The notes: generated from the letters alone by a model not told the origin. A stretch of DNA of 64,000 nt from JAJFJD01 sp965228975 (GCA_965228975.1 OZ245851.1:3410001-3474000), one strand, 5' to 3'. Counted from the stretch's first letter, positions 43,263-52,773 are shown. Program-made: numbers and translations.

Positions 43263-44671
43263 TTCGGTTTTCGCCGATCCGGCCCTAATCGCGTTTTCCC
43301 GCTTCGTTTTCTAAAATCTCTATTTTGAAAACCTGTAAGAGCCCAAGTTTCACGCCGTTGATTTTTGATCAAGCTCAAAACGGCGAGATTCCCACGATAA
43401 ACTATGTTCGCTCGTCGATCCCCGATCTTAGATGTATACATTGAATGCAAAGTGCCCTTAGCCAGGACTTCCGGGAGGGTGTTCACAACAAAGTCCAGAG
43501 CATCCTGGCCTTGCGAACTTCGTCGAGAAATAATGTGGGCCAACCCGGCCCCATTGTGATTATACGCAAATGTGATTTCCCCTACGTCGGGCCGGTACAT
43601 TGCGGCGGGTACGGACGTGCGAGCCAACAACGCATGCTGAATCGCCGCCCTTCCCTCGGCGATGTTCTGGGATATCGGGATGCCTTCCTTCGCCAGTTTC
43701 TCGAAAACCGACGGGGTCGGTTGTTTGCCCAGCTTTCGGGCGACACGGTCAAAGAGTTGTCGGCCTTCCCGGCTCAAGCGGTCTAGCCCAACACGCCGGC
43801 TGATATCTTGCGCGGTTACAGACCGCGCCTTGACGCCCAGTTCGTGCCCCTTGCGAAAGGCGGATTCCAACTGGGCTTTCGCAGCCTTCATCCTGTCCGG
43901 CGGTAACTCGTCGAGCGCCTTCTCGAAAACGCCCCGCCGGTTTGCATCGGCCAGCACACGCTTCGGCCCGGGAAGGCGCGGCTGCAGGCCCAAGGCCGGA
44001 CCTGACTTGAGCCCCAGGACCGTCACCCCGGCATACAGGTCTCGTTCCAACCGGCGGGCGGCGGTGCGCGACATGCCCAATTCCTGAAGCGCCTGGACGG
44101 TTGCCGCGATTCCGCCGACGACCGGGGCGACCATGGTTCGGAACGCGCTGTCGACCGCGACGCTGCCGCCCCCTATGAACACTTCGTTGAAGGCCCGGAA
44201 CAACCCGGCGACGCCCCGCCGTTCCTCGGGGGATTGCGCGACGAGCGGCCCCAAGGTCTCGCGCGATGCGCCGAGCGGTTCTTCGAAAATCCGCCCAACT
44301 GCCTTGCTCGCCGCCTCGCCGATCCGTTTCGCGGCGTCGAGGCCGGTCCCGTCGCGCTCCACCGCCGCATCCGTCGGTGGCGCAGGCCGCCGCAAATCCG
44401 GATCGACGCCGGGCGGGCGGTCCGAAACCGGGCTTTCCGCAAGCTGGATACGGTCCGGCCTAAAGGTTGGCGACGGCTGCGCGACGGCACGCGCTGCTGG
44501 CCCACCAGTGCCGGGAACCCGGGGCGCGGTTGGCAGCCCCAGAAGGGTCGAGAGCTCGTCGGAAAACCTCGGCGGCTCCGGCAGGATCGGAATGCGAAAG
44601 CCGAAGCCGGTCGGACGGCCGGGACCGTTGGGCGCGTCGAACAACGACGGCCGGACAGCGCGATCGGGCAT
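43259..44671 (-). CDS. Toxin-like protein with carrier motifs and BECR-type nuclease tip
   Basis: 470 residues. N-terminal carrier motifs: SLFDAPNG, TGFGFRIPILPEPPRFSDEL with STLLGL, and IQLAESPVSDRPPG. The middle (~115-340) is helical with a hydrophobic part (VAPVVGGIAATVQALQELG). The C-terminal ~115 residues, MYRPDVGEITFAYNHNGAGL, HIISRRSSQGQDALDFV, NIVYRGNLAVLSLIKNQRRE and TWALTGFQN, match the tip of the internal virion protein at 32838, which belongs to the phage Barnase-EndoU-ColicinE5/D-RelE group. AGGAGGACGT precedes the ATG. No immunity gene is seen immediately downstream; the structured repeats lie there instead. Confidence 0.7.
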   Translation of the reverse strand: MPDRAVRPSLFDAPNGPGRPTGFGFRIPILPEPPRFSDELSTLLGLPTAPRVPGTGGPAARAVAQPSPTFRPDRIQLAESPVSDRPPGVDPDLRRPAPPTDAAVERDGTGLDAAKRIGEAASKAVGRIFEEPLGASRETLGPLVAQSPEERRGVAGLFRAFNEVFIGGGSVAVDSAFRTMVAPVVGGIAATVQALQELGMSRTAARRLERDLYAGVTVLGLKSGPALGLQPRLPGPKRVLADANRRGVFEKALDELPPDRMKAAKAQLESAFRKGHELGVKARSVTAQDISRRVGLDRLSREGRQLFDRVARKLGKQPTPSVFEKLAKEGIPISQNIAEGRAAIQHALLARTSVPAAMYRPDVGEITFAYNHNGAGLAHIISRRSSQGQDALDFVVNTLPEVLAKGTLHSMYTSKIGDRRANIVYRGNLAVLSLIKNQRRETWALTGFQNRDFRKRSGKTRLGPDRRKPK

Positions 44672-44857
44672 ACGTCCTCCTCACGGCGGACGGACGCGCC
44701 CGCGCGGTTGATCTATCGAGATTTAATTTCGGGTAACGCGGCGCTAGGCCGACATGAGCGACGGAAGAGGCTCAGGCCGCACGGCGACCGTGACAAAGAG
44801 TCGAAATCGAGAACACGGGATCAACGAGTCGTCGGCTACGCAGCCGCATGCAGACGA

Positions 44858-45391
44858 CTAGAATTTAGATGCCAAATAGCGAAACGCCGCGAGCAGCGGA
44901 AAGGCCAAAAGCATCGACGGAAAATCGAACATCCAGACCAAATTGGTGTTCTGACCGATCGACACTTCCACCACGAAACAATACATAAAGGCCGCGGCGA
45001 CAAACGACACCGCGGCCAAAATGCGTGTGTGTTTCGCGTCTCAATCCGTTGCCGAGCCGTCAACGGGATACAGAACCGGAACCAACCGAAATCGGAGAAG
45101 CGTGAACCAAATGCCTATGATCAGGACGGCGAAAATCACCGACCACAGCGCGAACGCAACAATCGCAAGGACGATGCTCACTAGCGCATAATCGAAGTGA
45201 ATTACGCAAAAAAGATCGTCCCCCATCGGGATGCCACGCGGAACATCCGTGATTCGGCAGAAGTTGTAGTTCACGGAACCCTGCATCGTCACATATACAC
45301 GAGCAAGAAATTGGCCGACGGCATAGAGAGGGGCCGCTAAGACGCTCAATAATAGATAAGAGCGAAGAAAGAGATGTCGGGGTCTTCGCAA
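44858..45391 (-). pseudogene. Broken membrane immunity-type gene (one in-frame TGA)
   Basis: The frame from 45391 runs 116 codons to a TGA at 45041-45043. If that codon is passed, the same frame continues 60 more codons (DAKHTRILAAVSFVAAAFMY, then a tail ending SMLLAFPLLAAFRYLASKF) to a stop at 44858-44860, giving about 177 residues. Its intact paralogue at 45675-46214 is 179 residues and its tail (YMLPALLLAFPLIASIRYLS) lines up with that downstream part. Both also share RSYL, a MQGS/MTGS.N.NFC loop and two middle helices. So a single nonsense change has cut an otherwise intact gene, unless TGA is read through. Confidence 0.75.
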
Positions 45392-45674
45392 ACCGATACC
45401 TAGATGCGCTATCGCCGCAATTGGGTGACGCCGATTTCACTCCCTGCAACTTAGCGGCACAATCTTGTCAATTCGATGCGATTCACCTGGCAATATTTGG
45501 TCATTCGAATTCCCAGACGGAGGTCTGCCCGCCCCTCTTACCTCACTTGGTGAAGATCGGCTCAGAAGATCGCGCGCCGCTTCTTCCTGCCCGACCGTAC
45601 CTGATTCCACCTGGTCGAAGGCGTCGAGAAAGTCGCGCTGAAGCGCGAACAGCGCGCGATGGCACTACATAGAA

Positions 45675-46214
45675 CTAGCGTCTCGATGACAGATATCTGA
45701 TTGACGCAATCAACGGAAACGCCAAGAGAAGTGCCGGTAGCATGTAAATGAGGACCACAAGGTTAGACGAGGTAATCCAAGACCACCACAGGCAGAGAAA
45801 ACCTATGACAGTGGCAAGATAAAACGCATATGCCGCTCTGCGCCCCGGGAAAAAATATGGTCCAGGACTTGAATTATCGCCTTCCTCCACGGGTGAAACA
45901 GGTCTCAATCTCCTAAGGATCAACCAAGCGGACACCACGACCAAGGCACAAGATACGGACCACAAACCGAACATGCCCGTCCAATATCCGAACAGAAGTG
46001 CTACGTAGTCCCATTGGATGAAGCACGAGTCGCCACCGCCAATCGAAAGGCCTCCCGCACCGTCTACCGCCTTGCAAAAGTTACGGTTCAACGACCCGGT
46101 CATTGTTGCATAGACCTCGAAAATAAACATGGCGATGCTCAGCATCACGCCGCCCGTCAAGGCAAGTGAGAGATAGGAACGAATGAAGGGATGCATAGAG
46201 AATCGAGAAATCAC
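45675..46214 (-). CDS. Four-helix inner-membrane protein, probable immunity to the lytic-transglycosylase-like toxin
   Basis: 179 residues with four predicted membrane helices (~12-32, ~70-98, ~128-148, ~155-172) and a periplasmic loop MTGSLNRNFCKAVDGAGGLS with CF that holds two Cys. It lies 111 bases downstream of the LT-like toxin gene (46326-47288) on the same strand and has a diverged, broken paralogue (44858-45391) further down. Such multi-helix membrane proteins are typical immunity partners of toxins acting on the envelope. Start choice is uncertain: GTG 46214, or ATG 46196 (MHPFIRSYL). Confidence 0.65.
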   Translation of the reverse strand: MISRFSMHPFIRSYLSLALTGGVMLSIAMFIFEVYATMTGSLNRNFCKAVDGAGGLSIGGGDSCFIQWDYVALLFGYWTGMFGLWSVSCALVVVSAWLILRRLRPVSPVEEGDNSSPGPYFFPGRRAAYAFYLATVIGFLCLWWSWITSSNLVVLIYMLPALLLAFPLIASIRYLSSRR

Positions 46215-46325
46215 GCCAATTCACCCAGCGACAGTGCGAAGCAAGTGATTTAATTCCGAAACTCGCATAACGCCCCGGCGCAATGAAGGCCGTTTGATGC
46301 GATTTATGTGATAATTATCAGACGG

Positions 46326-47288
46326 CTATCGCTGCCAGATTTTTTGCCGGAACGCTCTCTCGATTTTTGCACCATTGTCATTCACGATTTCCCTTCCGGT
46401 AAACTGCCAGATCGAACCGATTTTTGCCGGCGTTGGATTCTCTATTCTATCTTGAAGTTCCTTGATTAAGGCCACACCTGCCCGAATATTCAACTTGGGA
46501 TCCTTGAACTGGTCTCGCCGTACTCCGCCGACCCCTTCCCAGACCTTCGGTTTGATGTTCATCGGCAATAACGAACTTGCACGGCCATAATCTTGCATAA
46601 ACCGGTCCATGCCATACCGGTGACCATCTGCATTCTCGATGTACATGATTGCCCGCACGAGATCAGGATCAACGCCAAATCGCAGCGCCTCTTCAATGAT
46701 TGTCTTGTCGTACTTTCTCACAGCTTCAACGCCAACTTGATGCTCACGGTGTGACGGTGCAGCTCCTGAGGCACTCGCAGATTCTGCCACCTTGAACAAC
46801 GCCGGGCGATTATTTTTGATCGCCCATATCCGGGCCCCTTCCATTCGAATCTCAATCTTACGCCCTTTGGCGTGTTTCAGCGCCTCGATTTCACGCTGCG
46901 TTTCCTGTTGACGGTACAGGTCATCATTCTCGATCGGGCTTTCCGCAATCTGCGTCTCGCTTGGCGCGTTCACTCCGGGCAAACTTAGAGCCCTTCCTAG
47001 TGGAATCGCTGGATTGGTTTGCCGACCCGACACCGCGAGCACCACGGGGTGAGAGTCGGCAAGCGACACTTGCGCAGGAGTGTTCGCAACCGATTCAGCA
47101 TTGAGCGGCGACAAAAGCGAGCTTTGCGGACTCCGCGGCTGCATCCCACCGGGAGCAAGCAATGATCTAAGGTCGGAAATCCGCGTTGACGATTGCGGAA
47201 AGATCGGAATTCGAAACCCGAACCCGGTGGCGCGTGGTTGCGCAAGCAACGCGTCAAAAACGGACAAACCCTTTCGAAGATCGGTCAT
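46326..47288 (-). CDS. Toxin-like protein with carrier motifs and lytic-transglycosylase-like domain
   Basis: 320 residues. Carrier motifs: LSVFDAL, TGFGFRIPIFPQSSTRISDL with RSLL, and TQIAESPIEND. The C-terminal ~130 residues look like an SLT/lysozyme-fold domain: IIEEALRFGVDPDLVRAIMY with catalytic-type Glu near 218 in YIENADGH, then YGRASSLLPMNIKPKVWE and PKLNIRAGVALIKELQDRI. The ATG overlaps the stop of the Bbp19-like gene (ATGA), so translation is coupled to the structural operon. It may be a virion cell-wall enzyme like T7 gp16's, but the membrane immunity-like genes following it favour a toxin role. Confidence 0.68.
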   Translation of the reverse strand: MTDLRKGLSVFDALLAQPRATGFGFRIPIFPQSSTRISDLRSLLAPGGMQPRSPQSSLLSPLNAESVANTPAQVSLADSHPVVLAVSGRQTNPAIPLGRALSLPGVNAPSETQIAESPIENDDLYRQQETQREIEALKHAKGRKIEIRMEGARIWAIKNNRPALFKVAESASASGAAPSHREHQVGVEAVRKYDKTIIEEALRFGVDPDLVRAIMYIENADGHRYGMDRFMQDYGRASSLLPMNIKPKVWEGVGGVRRDQFKDPKLNIRAGVALIKELQDRIENPTPAKIGSIWQFTGREIVNDNGAKIERAFRQKIWQR

Positions 47289-47545
47289 ACGTCCCCCTGA
47301 CGATCCGACACCAACTCCCACACCTCTTCCTCCGAGAGGTTGAGGTAGCGGGCGATGCGGTGGAACACTTCCTGCCGGCCGATCAGCACGCCGGTCGCCA
47401 TCGCGTCGCCGGCGACGAAGGGCGCGCGCCGGGCGCGGCAGAAATGGGCGAGGTCGGCGAGCGCCACCTCCGCCCCCGGCGCGGCGAAAGCCCGGCGGTA
47501 GGCCGCCGAGAGGCGGCGGTTCCTAGGACGGCTCAGCAATCGCAC
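47285..47545 (-). CDS. Bbp19-like small phage protein
   Basis: 86 residues, with ALADLAHFCRARRAPFVAGD and GRQEVFHRIARYLNLSEEEV followed by WELVSD. This matches the Bbp19-like proteins encoded after the portal gene in Bordetella phage BPP-1-type and related phages. Role unknown. It overlaps the portal gene end by 23 bases and the toxin start by 4 bases. Confidence 0.75.
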   Translation of the reverse strand: MRLLSRPRNRRLSAAYRRAFAAPGAEVALADLAHFCRARRAPFVAGDAMATGVLIGRQEVFHRIARYLNLSEEEVWELVSDRQGDV

Positions 47546-49163
47546 CGGAATTCACCACTTTTTCGAGGGCGCCCGCCGCCTGGTTCGCCGCCGGCGCGGC
47601 CGCGATCAGGCCTTGGATCTGCTCCGCCGATTCGCGGCCCTGGCGGCGCTGGGCGATTTCGTCCGGCGTGTTCAGCACCCGTTGCGGCACGCCGTTCACC
47701 TCCGCCGCGAGCTGCGCCAACGCGTCGCCGTCGAACACGTCGAACACGTCCGGCTGTGTCGCGGCGAGCGGGGCCAGCACCTCGAAGGTGCGCGAGATGC
47801 CGACCACCTGCTCCGAGCGTTGCGCCCGGGACAGCGGGCTGTCGTATTCGATGTCGAACTCGCCCGCCGCCTCGACCAGCGCGCCCGGCAGCGGCGGCAG
47901 CAGGCCGATCCGCTGCAGCAGGCCGAGCTCGCGCTCGATCATCGGGCCGAGCGCTTCCGATTGCTGCCGGCCCATCACCGGGGTGAGCAGCGCGCCCTTT
48001 TCCTGCGCGCGGATCATCGCCTCGGTCGCGGTCATGTTGGGCTGGTCCACCAGGATCTGGAACAGCGTGACGAGGAAGGCGTCGTTGATGGCGCGGCGGC
48101 GCTGCTCCATCATGTCGAGGCTGATGTCGACCCGCGCGCCCGACTGGAACGGCTGCATCAGGGGGCGGCCGTCCTTGTTGACGCCGCCGTAGTTGATATA
48201 GCCGGGCGTCAGGCCGAAGCCGTCGGGCCGGCCGAGCACGCCGTCGTCGAAGACGAGGATCGGCGGTTCAACGGCGAGCTGCGCCTGGCGGATCGTCGTC
48301 TTGTTCATCTCGTTGAGCATCTTGATGTCGGGCAGTACGGTCATCGCGGGCGAGCGGCCGTAGACCTCGCGCGGCGCAGTGACGTAGCGCGAGACCATGT
48401 AGGGGAACTCGTCGAAGCCGCTTTCCTGCACGACCGTGCGCCCCTCCTCCGCCAGGTAGACCGAGGCGAAGGGCTTGTTGGCGCCGTCCACCTTGGCCGC
48501 ATCGCGCGCGTCGTCGTCGCGCGGCTGGACGGCGTGGATGAAGCGGAACTTGCGCTCGGGCTCCTTCTCCGCCGCCCGGCGGATCGATTCCGGGTTGGCG
48601 TCGCCCCAGCGTTGGACGGCCTGACGCGCGGTGTGTTCGAAATCGCGGTAGAGCGTGTCGATGCGGCCCTGGAAATTCTCGGCGACGTAGCAGTCGGCCA
48701 GATGCGTCGCGCGGTAGAGCAGCCCATTGCGCGCATCGTCCTGCCCGACGAACAGCACCCCGGTGCCGAACGCGCCGAGCGACATGTAGACCTCGTGCTG
48801 CTGCGCCGCGTAGTTGGCATGCGGGGCGTATCGCGCGCCGAACAGGATATCCTCCGCCCGGTCGAACCAGGCGCGCACTTCCGGCAGGTCGTTCAGCGCC
48901 GGGTCGCTCGCGCGCAGGCGATGCCAGCGTTGGGTGCGTGGCGTCAGCATCGATTCCAATGCCGCGGAAAACCGCTCCAGCGCCAGCGCGGCGGTGGCGT
49001 CGAATATCTCGCGGGTCCGTTTCTCGCCCGGTTCACGGCGAGTGACGAAGCTCGCCTGGCGCGGCAGCACGCGGTCGGCGATCTCCTGCCAGTGCGATTC
49101 ACAAACGCCCCGGGTCGAGCGCAACCGGTCGCGGCGCGCGATGATCTTATCCGGATCGATCAT
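47523..49163 (-). CDS. Portal protein (head-tail connector)
   Basis: 546 residues. MIDPDKIIARRDRLRSTRGV, CESHWQEIADRVLPRQASF, then MSLGAFGTGVLFVGQDD, VAVEPPILVFDDGVLGR and FLVTLFQILVDQPNMTATEA are typical of the podoviral head-tail connector family (Head-tail_con). The gene is of normal length and GC-rich with no sign of damage. It is followed by the Bbp19-like gene and preceded by the small conserved protein at 49167. Confidence 0.92.
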   Translation of the reverse strand: MIDPDKIIARRDRLRSTRGVCESHWQEIADRVLPRQASFVTRREPGEKRTREIFDATAALALERFSAALESMLTPRTQRWHRLRASDPALNDLPEVRAWFDRAEDILFGARYAPHANYAAQQHEVYMSLGAFGTGVLFVGQDDARNGLLYRATHLADCYVAENFQGRIDTLYRDFEHTARQAVQRWGDANPESIRRAAEKEPERKFRFIHAVQPRDDDARDAAKVDGANKPFASVYLAEEGRTVVQESGFDEFPYMVSRYVTAPREVYGRSPAMTVLPDIKMLNEMNKTTIRQAQLAVEPPILVFDDGVLGRPDGFGLTPGYINYGGVNKDGRPLMQPFQSGARVDISLDMMEQRRRAINDAFLVTLFQILVDQPNMTATEAMIRAQEKGALLTPVMGRQQSEALGPMIERELGLLQRIGLLPPLPGALVEAAGEFDIEYDSPLSRAQRSEQVVGISRTFEVLAPLAATQPDVFDVFDGDALAQLAAEVNGVPQRVLNTPDEIAQRRQGRESAEQIQGLIAAAPAANQAAGALEKVVNSGAIAEPS

Positions 49164-49166
49164 GGG

Positions 49167-49376
49167 TTATTCGCCCAACAAGGTTTTCTGCGCGGCGGGT
49201 GCATCGCCCGTAACGCCCCGGTTGCCGGTCAGGATATTCGCCGCCCGTCCCCGCTGGCGCGCGCGCCGCAACCGTTCCTGAAGCGCCGCCTCCTGAACCT
49301 CCGCATCGCTCTTCTCCGGCGGTTCCGGCGGCGGCGGCGGCGTGGGCGCACTGGGCGAAGAGAATAATCCGCTCAT
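49167..49376 (-). CDS. Small conserved phage protein upstream of portal
   Basis: 69 residues: MSGLFSSPSAPTPPPPPEPP, then RRARQRGRAANILTGNRGVT and QKTLLGE. Short Pro-rich proteins with a G-x-R-A-x-I-L-T-G...GxTG and KTLLG end are found just before the portal gene in many podoviruses of this group. Function not known. The stop is 4 bases before the portal ATG. Confidence 0.75.
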   Translation of the reverse strand: MSGLFSSPSAPTPPPPPEPPEKSDAEVQEAALQERLRRARQRGRAANILTGNRGVTGDAPAAQKTLLGE

Positions 49377-49534
49377 GGGAGAACTCCTGTTGATTTAGAG
49401 GGGTCGGGAGATACGGGCCGCAGCCGAGAAGACGTCACGCTCGATTAGCGTGACGTCGCAAGCTTGATTCCTTGTTTGACGAAGGTCGTCTGGATTCCGC
49501 CGGTCAGGCGATCCAAAGGAAACATGCGAACAAT

Positions 49535-50344
49535 TTAGATTCCCGCATGGTCGGTGGCTTTAAATGGCCGCAGCGCATTCGCTAGATAATCCGTTATCCG
49601 CACGGACGCTATGTAACCGCCCCTTGCGGTTACGATATCGGCGGGTGGGAGACCACGAGATAGATGCAGGATTTGATAACCGGCGGGCTGCAAGAACTCG
49701 ACAATCGTTCGCAAATCGTCCGACTTGTCCTGATCTGTGACGCCGTGGACTTCGAAGTATATATCCGGCCGGCATCGCTCGATCGTCTCGCGCATTCCCC
49801 CCAATACCATGGTCTCATAGCCCTCGGTGTCGATCTTGACGAAATCCACCGGTTTACCGCGCATCACCTCATCGACAGCCAACAATTGCACCTCTGCTTG
49901 AACGAGGTCCTGAGAACGTTTGCGCAGCGTTTCCTGAATATCTTTCTTTAGCGATCCACGAGCGGATACATATCTTTCGGCAACATAGTTCGACGTACCG
50001 GACTCGGCCGCGAGGCCAGCATTTATCAACTCCACATTCGAAACACGATTCGCCCGCAGATTGCGTGATGCCGTCTTAAAGGTTTCCGGATTTGGCTCGA
50101 CCGCTACGACGGATTTCGCCGTTCGGGAAAACAGATAGGTAAAGAGGCCAATATGCGCACCGGCCTCGACAACGGTTTTGCCCGAGAGATCTAGCCCTGA
50201 ATAGAACAACTCCTCGTCGCTAAACTCGGCCGGCAGCCGATTGTAAAAATACCGACCGTACAAGCGCATACCCCTGCACGGCCCTCTTTTCACATTGATC
50301 GGAACCGTCTTTCCTAAGACGCGGCCAATTTTTTGCTTTAACAA
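49535..50344 (-). CDS. FkbM family methyltransferase (moron)
   Basis: 269 residues with the FkbM pattern: KTVVEAGAHIGLFTYLFSRT (SAM motif I), VVAVEPNPETFKTASRNLRA, then VDFVKIDTEGYETMVLGGMR and PDIYFEVHG. FkbM enzymes O-methylate glycans and natural products. Its setting, between tail-spike genes and the small gene before portal, suggests cargo that alters host surface sugar and so blocks superinfection or toxin binding. It is somewhat AT-richer than the portal. Confidence 0.8.
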   Translation of the reverse strand: MLKQKIGRVLGKTVPINVKRGPCRGMRLYGRYFYNRLPAEFSDEELFYSGLDLSGKTVVEAGAHIGLFTYLFSRTAKSVVAVEPNPETFKTASRNLRANRVSNVELINAGLAAESGTSNYVAERYVSARGSLKKDIQETLRKRSQDLVQAEVQLLAVDEVMRGKPVDFVKIDTEGYETMVLGGMRETIERCRPDIYFEVHGVTDQDKSDDLRTIVEFLQPAGYQILHLSRGLPPADIVTARGGYIASVRITDYLANALRPFKATDHAGI

Positions 50345-50457
50345 AACGAACTCACAAATTCAGTCTCCGACCAGCCCCGTAATTAAGCGCTGGGCCCTAG
50401 CCAATCATCAGTATCGGACTGAAAAATGGCGAACTTAAGTCCAAATTGAATGACGTG

Positions 50458-52773
50458 TCAGGGCACCAGAACCTGCGACCCGGTACCATAGCTATTTCCG
50501 ACGTCAGAAAAGCTCTGATAGGTCGCCAATGTAGCCACGGAATGTCCCGGAATGCTGATACCGAGAAAATTGTTTGCGCCGATAAAATCCGTATTGTTCT
50601 CGTTGATGTACACACCACCGGTCAGCCGATCGGTTGCGTCCGGCCCGCCGGCGCTGGCCCCGCTGGTGAATCCCATCCAAGGCACCGTCCCACCGCTGTT
50701 TCCGAGCCGGTTCCGCCGCGTCGCGGACGGCCGCATGAGGATGTTGCAGCCGATGCCGCGCGACCCGTTCGCACCATTCGTCGTCCCGCTGCCGGTGTCC
50801 TTCATATTGTTGATTGTCACGCCGCCAGCTATATCCGCAGCCGTCGTTGTTTGTAGTGTTGGATGGGCGTAGTAGAGACGCGGAGTCGCCCCCGCGTTCT
50901 CCACCTTCATCACGGTACCAATCGGCACGCCCGGATTTGCCGCGTTCTCGAAGTCATCATTGACCGACCAGTTGCCGGTGTTTCCTGTCAGGTCGATCCA
51001 CTTGATCGTCACGTTCCGGTTCGACGCTATCGTTGCACCGGTCGACAGATCGCCGTCGTTCCCTTCGAAAATGACCTGATCATGCCAATTGGACCGGTAG
51101 CAATGCTGGAAAGCGTTCGCAGGGATCGTGTCGTATCCGCGGACGATGTTGTTGCGGATGACCGCGCCGGAAACATCAAGGAAGCAAGTGTTGTCGAGAT
51201 TCAACCCGATGCCGTTGCTCGCGGACGAACTGCCGATATTCGGATAGTGTGGAGAATGCTCCGCGACGTCGTTGCCTTCGATCAACAAACCCCGGAAGTT
51301 ATGGGTCGTCGACGTGTGGCCAGGGTTCAGGTAGTTGATCGCGTAAGCGATGATCGAACCGCCGCATCGGCGGATCTTCAAGTTCCGGCAGATGAAGTCT
51401 TCGCAGGGGTTGACCCCGACCGCGTGACCATCGTTGTCCGACTCCTTCGGCACAAACCCGCCGATGTCGAAGATGTTTTCCCGTCCGTCGCGCGCATTCG
51501 GGTCCGCCTGAACCGTGATGCGCTTTGCCTGCGCGGTATCCAGAAAAGCGTTCTGCGTGATCAGGTAGAACGCGTTGCGCGCCCGCGACATCTGATCCAC
51601 GTTGATCGTGATATCCGAAATGATCCGCGTCGGGTCGCTATTGTCGATCTGGATGTTGAACAGGTTATCTTCCGCGTTGTGGCGCATGTTGAGCATATGG
51701 AAGTCGATATGCCGGATCGTCGGCATTATCGCGCCGGGGGCCATTTGGATGGACATGAACCGCGCCTTGAAGCCATGCAGGGCGATATTTTCGCGTACGA
51801 CTTCGGCCGCGTCAGGGGTCAGCCAATCGAACCGGAACCCGAAATCGCCCGTGCCAGCGACCCGGCCGGTCGGGTTGGACCCGTCCGGCATGTGGACACA
51901 CCAACCGCCGTTCCCGCCGTCTGCCGTGCTGTCGAAGAACGACGACCCAGGTGTATCCCGACACTCCTGGACGCTATCGACCGTAGTCAATTCTCCCGCG
52001 AATTCGAGCGTGTCGAAGTTTGGATCGTACAGCTTATGGGCGTTGTTGTTGCCCACTGCGTTGTGCGACCCCGATCCTTCGATGATCGTGTACATATTGC
52101 TGGACCCATCCTTGATCCAGCTATGCTCATGCTGCAAGACGTTGCCGCCGCACATCGCGCCCGGTTTGATCTCGTGATCGAAAATGTAATTAGCCTTGTC
52201 CGCCGTCCCCGGCCCGCTTCTCATCCGGATTAAGGAGTGCGCAACGATGGTCCCGTTGTCTTGCCACACGTCGATCCAAAATCCGTGGAAGAACCAGTTG
52301 AACTTGTTGCCCGCCGGCTGCGGACCTGCGCTTAACGGTCCGTTTCCGCATTTCGCGCCGATCACCCGGTCGCCGTAGTACCGCCCGGTCCCTTTGCCAA
52401 ACGTCGTTTTGAGCGACCACACATTGCTGCCATCCGGCGCATAGGGCGCTTCGGAATGCAGCACCTCGCGCGTATCTTCGCCGACCGCCCGGAACGCCTC
52501 GCGCGCATGGGCTTCTAACGACGGATATTCGTCCTTGAAAATTCCGGTGCCGTAGTTGTCCCGGTGCAGGGCGGCCAGCGCGCCGACACGCTCGGCATCG
52601 GTGATATTTGCCGCGACCAAGCGGTAGTCAGAGTCTTCGTTACAGACCCGGACATCTTGGATTACGTCGCCGGTATATTTGGCCGCTGTCGCCGCGTGCA
52701 GTGCTGAAAGCAGCAGCGTGATCGTGTCCGCGCCAGCACTGTCATCCTCCAAGACGAAATACGTTGCCGGCAT
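50458..52773 (-). CDS. Probable beta-helical tailspike
   Basis: 771 residues. The N-terminal ~120 are mixed; the rest is rich in short strands and Asn/Gly turns (FRGLLIEGNDVAEHSPH, SGAVIRNNIVRGYDTIPANA, VIFEGNDGDLSTGATIASNR), typical of right-handed parallel beta-helix proteins. C-terminal DVGNSYGTGSQVLVP. No catalytic set for a lyase is clear to me, so whether it degrades polysaccharide is unknown. It lies next to a cadherin-repeat fibre, and both probably bind the host surface. Confidence 0.6.
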   Translation of the reverse strand: MPATYFVLEDDSAGADTITLLLSALHAATAAKYTGDVIQDVRVCNEDSDYRLVAANITDAERVGALAALHRDNYGTGIFKDEYPSLEAHAREAFRAVGEDTREVLHSEAPYAPDGSNVWSLKTTFGKGTGRYYGDRVIGAKCGNGPLSAGPQPAGNKFNWFFHGFWIDVWQDNGTIVAHSLIRMRSGPGTADKANYIFDHEIKPGAMCGGNVLQHEHSWIKDGSSNMYTIIEGSGSHNAVGNNNAHKLYDPNFDTLEFAGELTTVDSVQECRDTPGSSFFDSTADGGNGGWCVHMPDGSNPTGRVAGTGDFGFRFDWLTPDAAEVVRENIALHGFKARFMSIQMAPGAIMPTIRHIDFHMLNMRHNAEDNLFNIQIDNSDPTRIISDITINVDQMSRARNAFYLITQNAFLDTAQAKRITVQADPNARDGRENIFDIGGFVPKESDNDGHAVGVNPCEDFICRNLKIRRCGGSIIAYAINYLNPGHTSTTHNFRGLLIEGNDVAEHSPHYPNIGSSSASNGIGLNLDNTCFLDVSGAVIRNNIVRGYDTIPANAFQHCYRSNWHDQVIFEGNDGDLSTGATIASNRNVTIKWIDLTGNTGNWSVNDDFENAANPGVPIGTVMKVENAGATPRLYYAHPTLQTTTAADIAGGVTINNMKDTGSGTTNGANGSRGIGCNILMRPSATRRNRLGNSGGTVPWMGFTSGASAGGPDATDRLTGGVYINENNTDFIGANNFLGISIPGHSVATLATYQSFSDVGNSYGTGSQVLVP

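Noticed and set aside
45421..45672. 83-codon plus-strand frame between the immunity-type paralogues
   Set aside because: Pro/Arg-rich with no motif or ribosome-binding site.
47613..49367. 584-codon plus-strand frame opposite the portal gene
   Set aside because: Arg/His/Leu-rich shadow of the portal gene, no domain, no ribosome-binding site.
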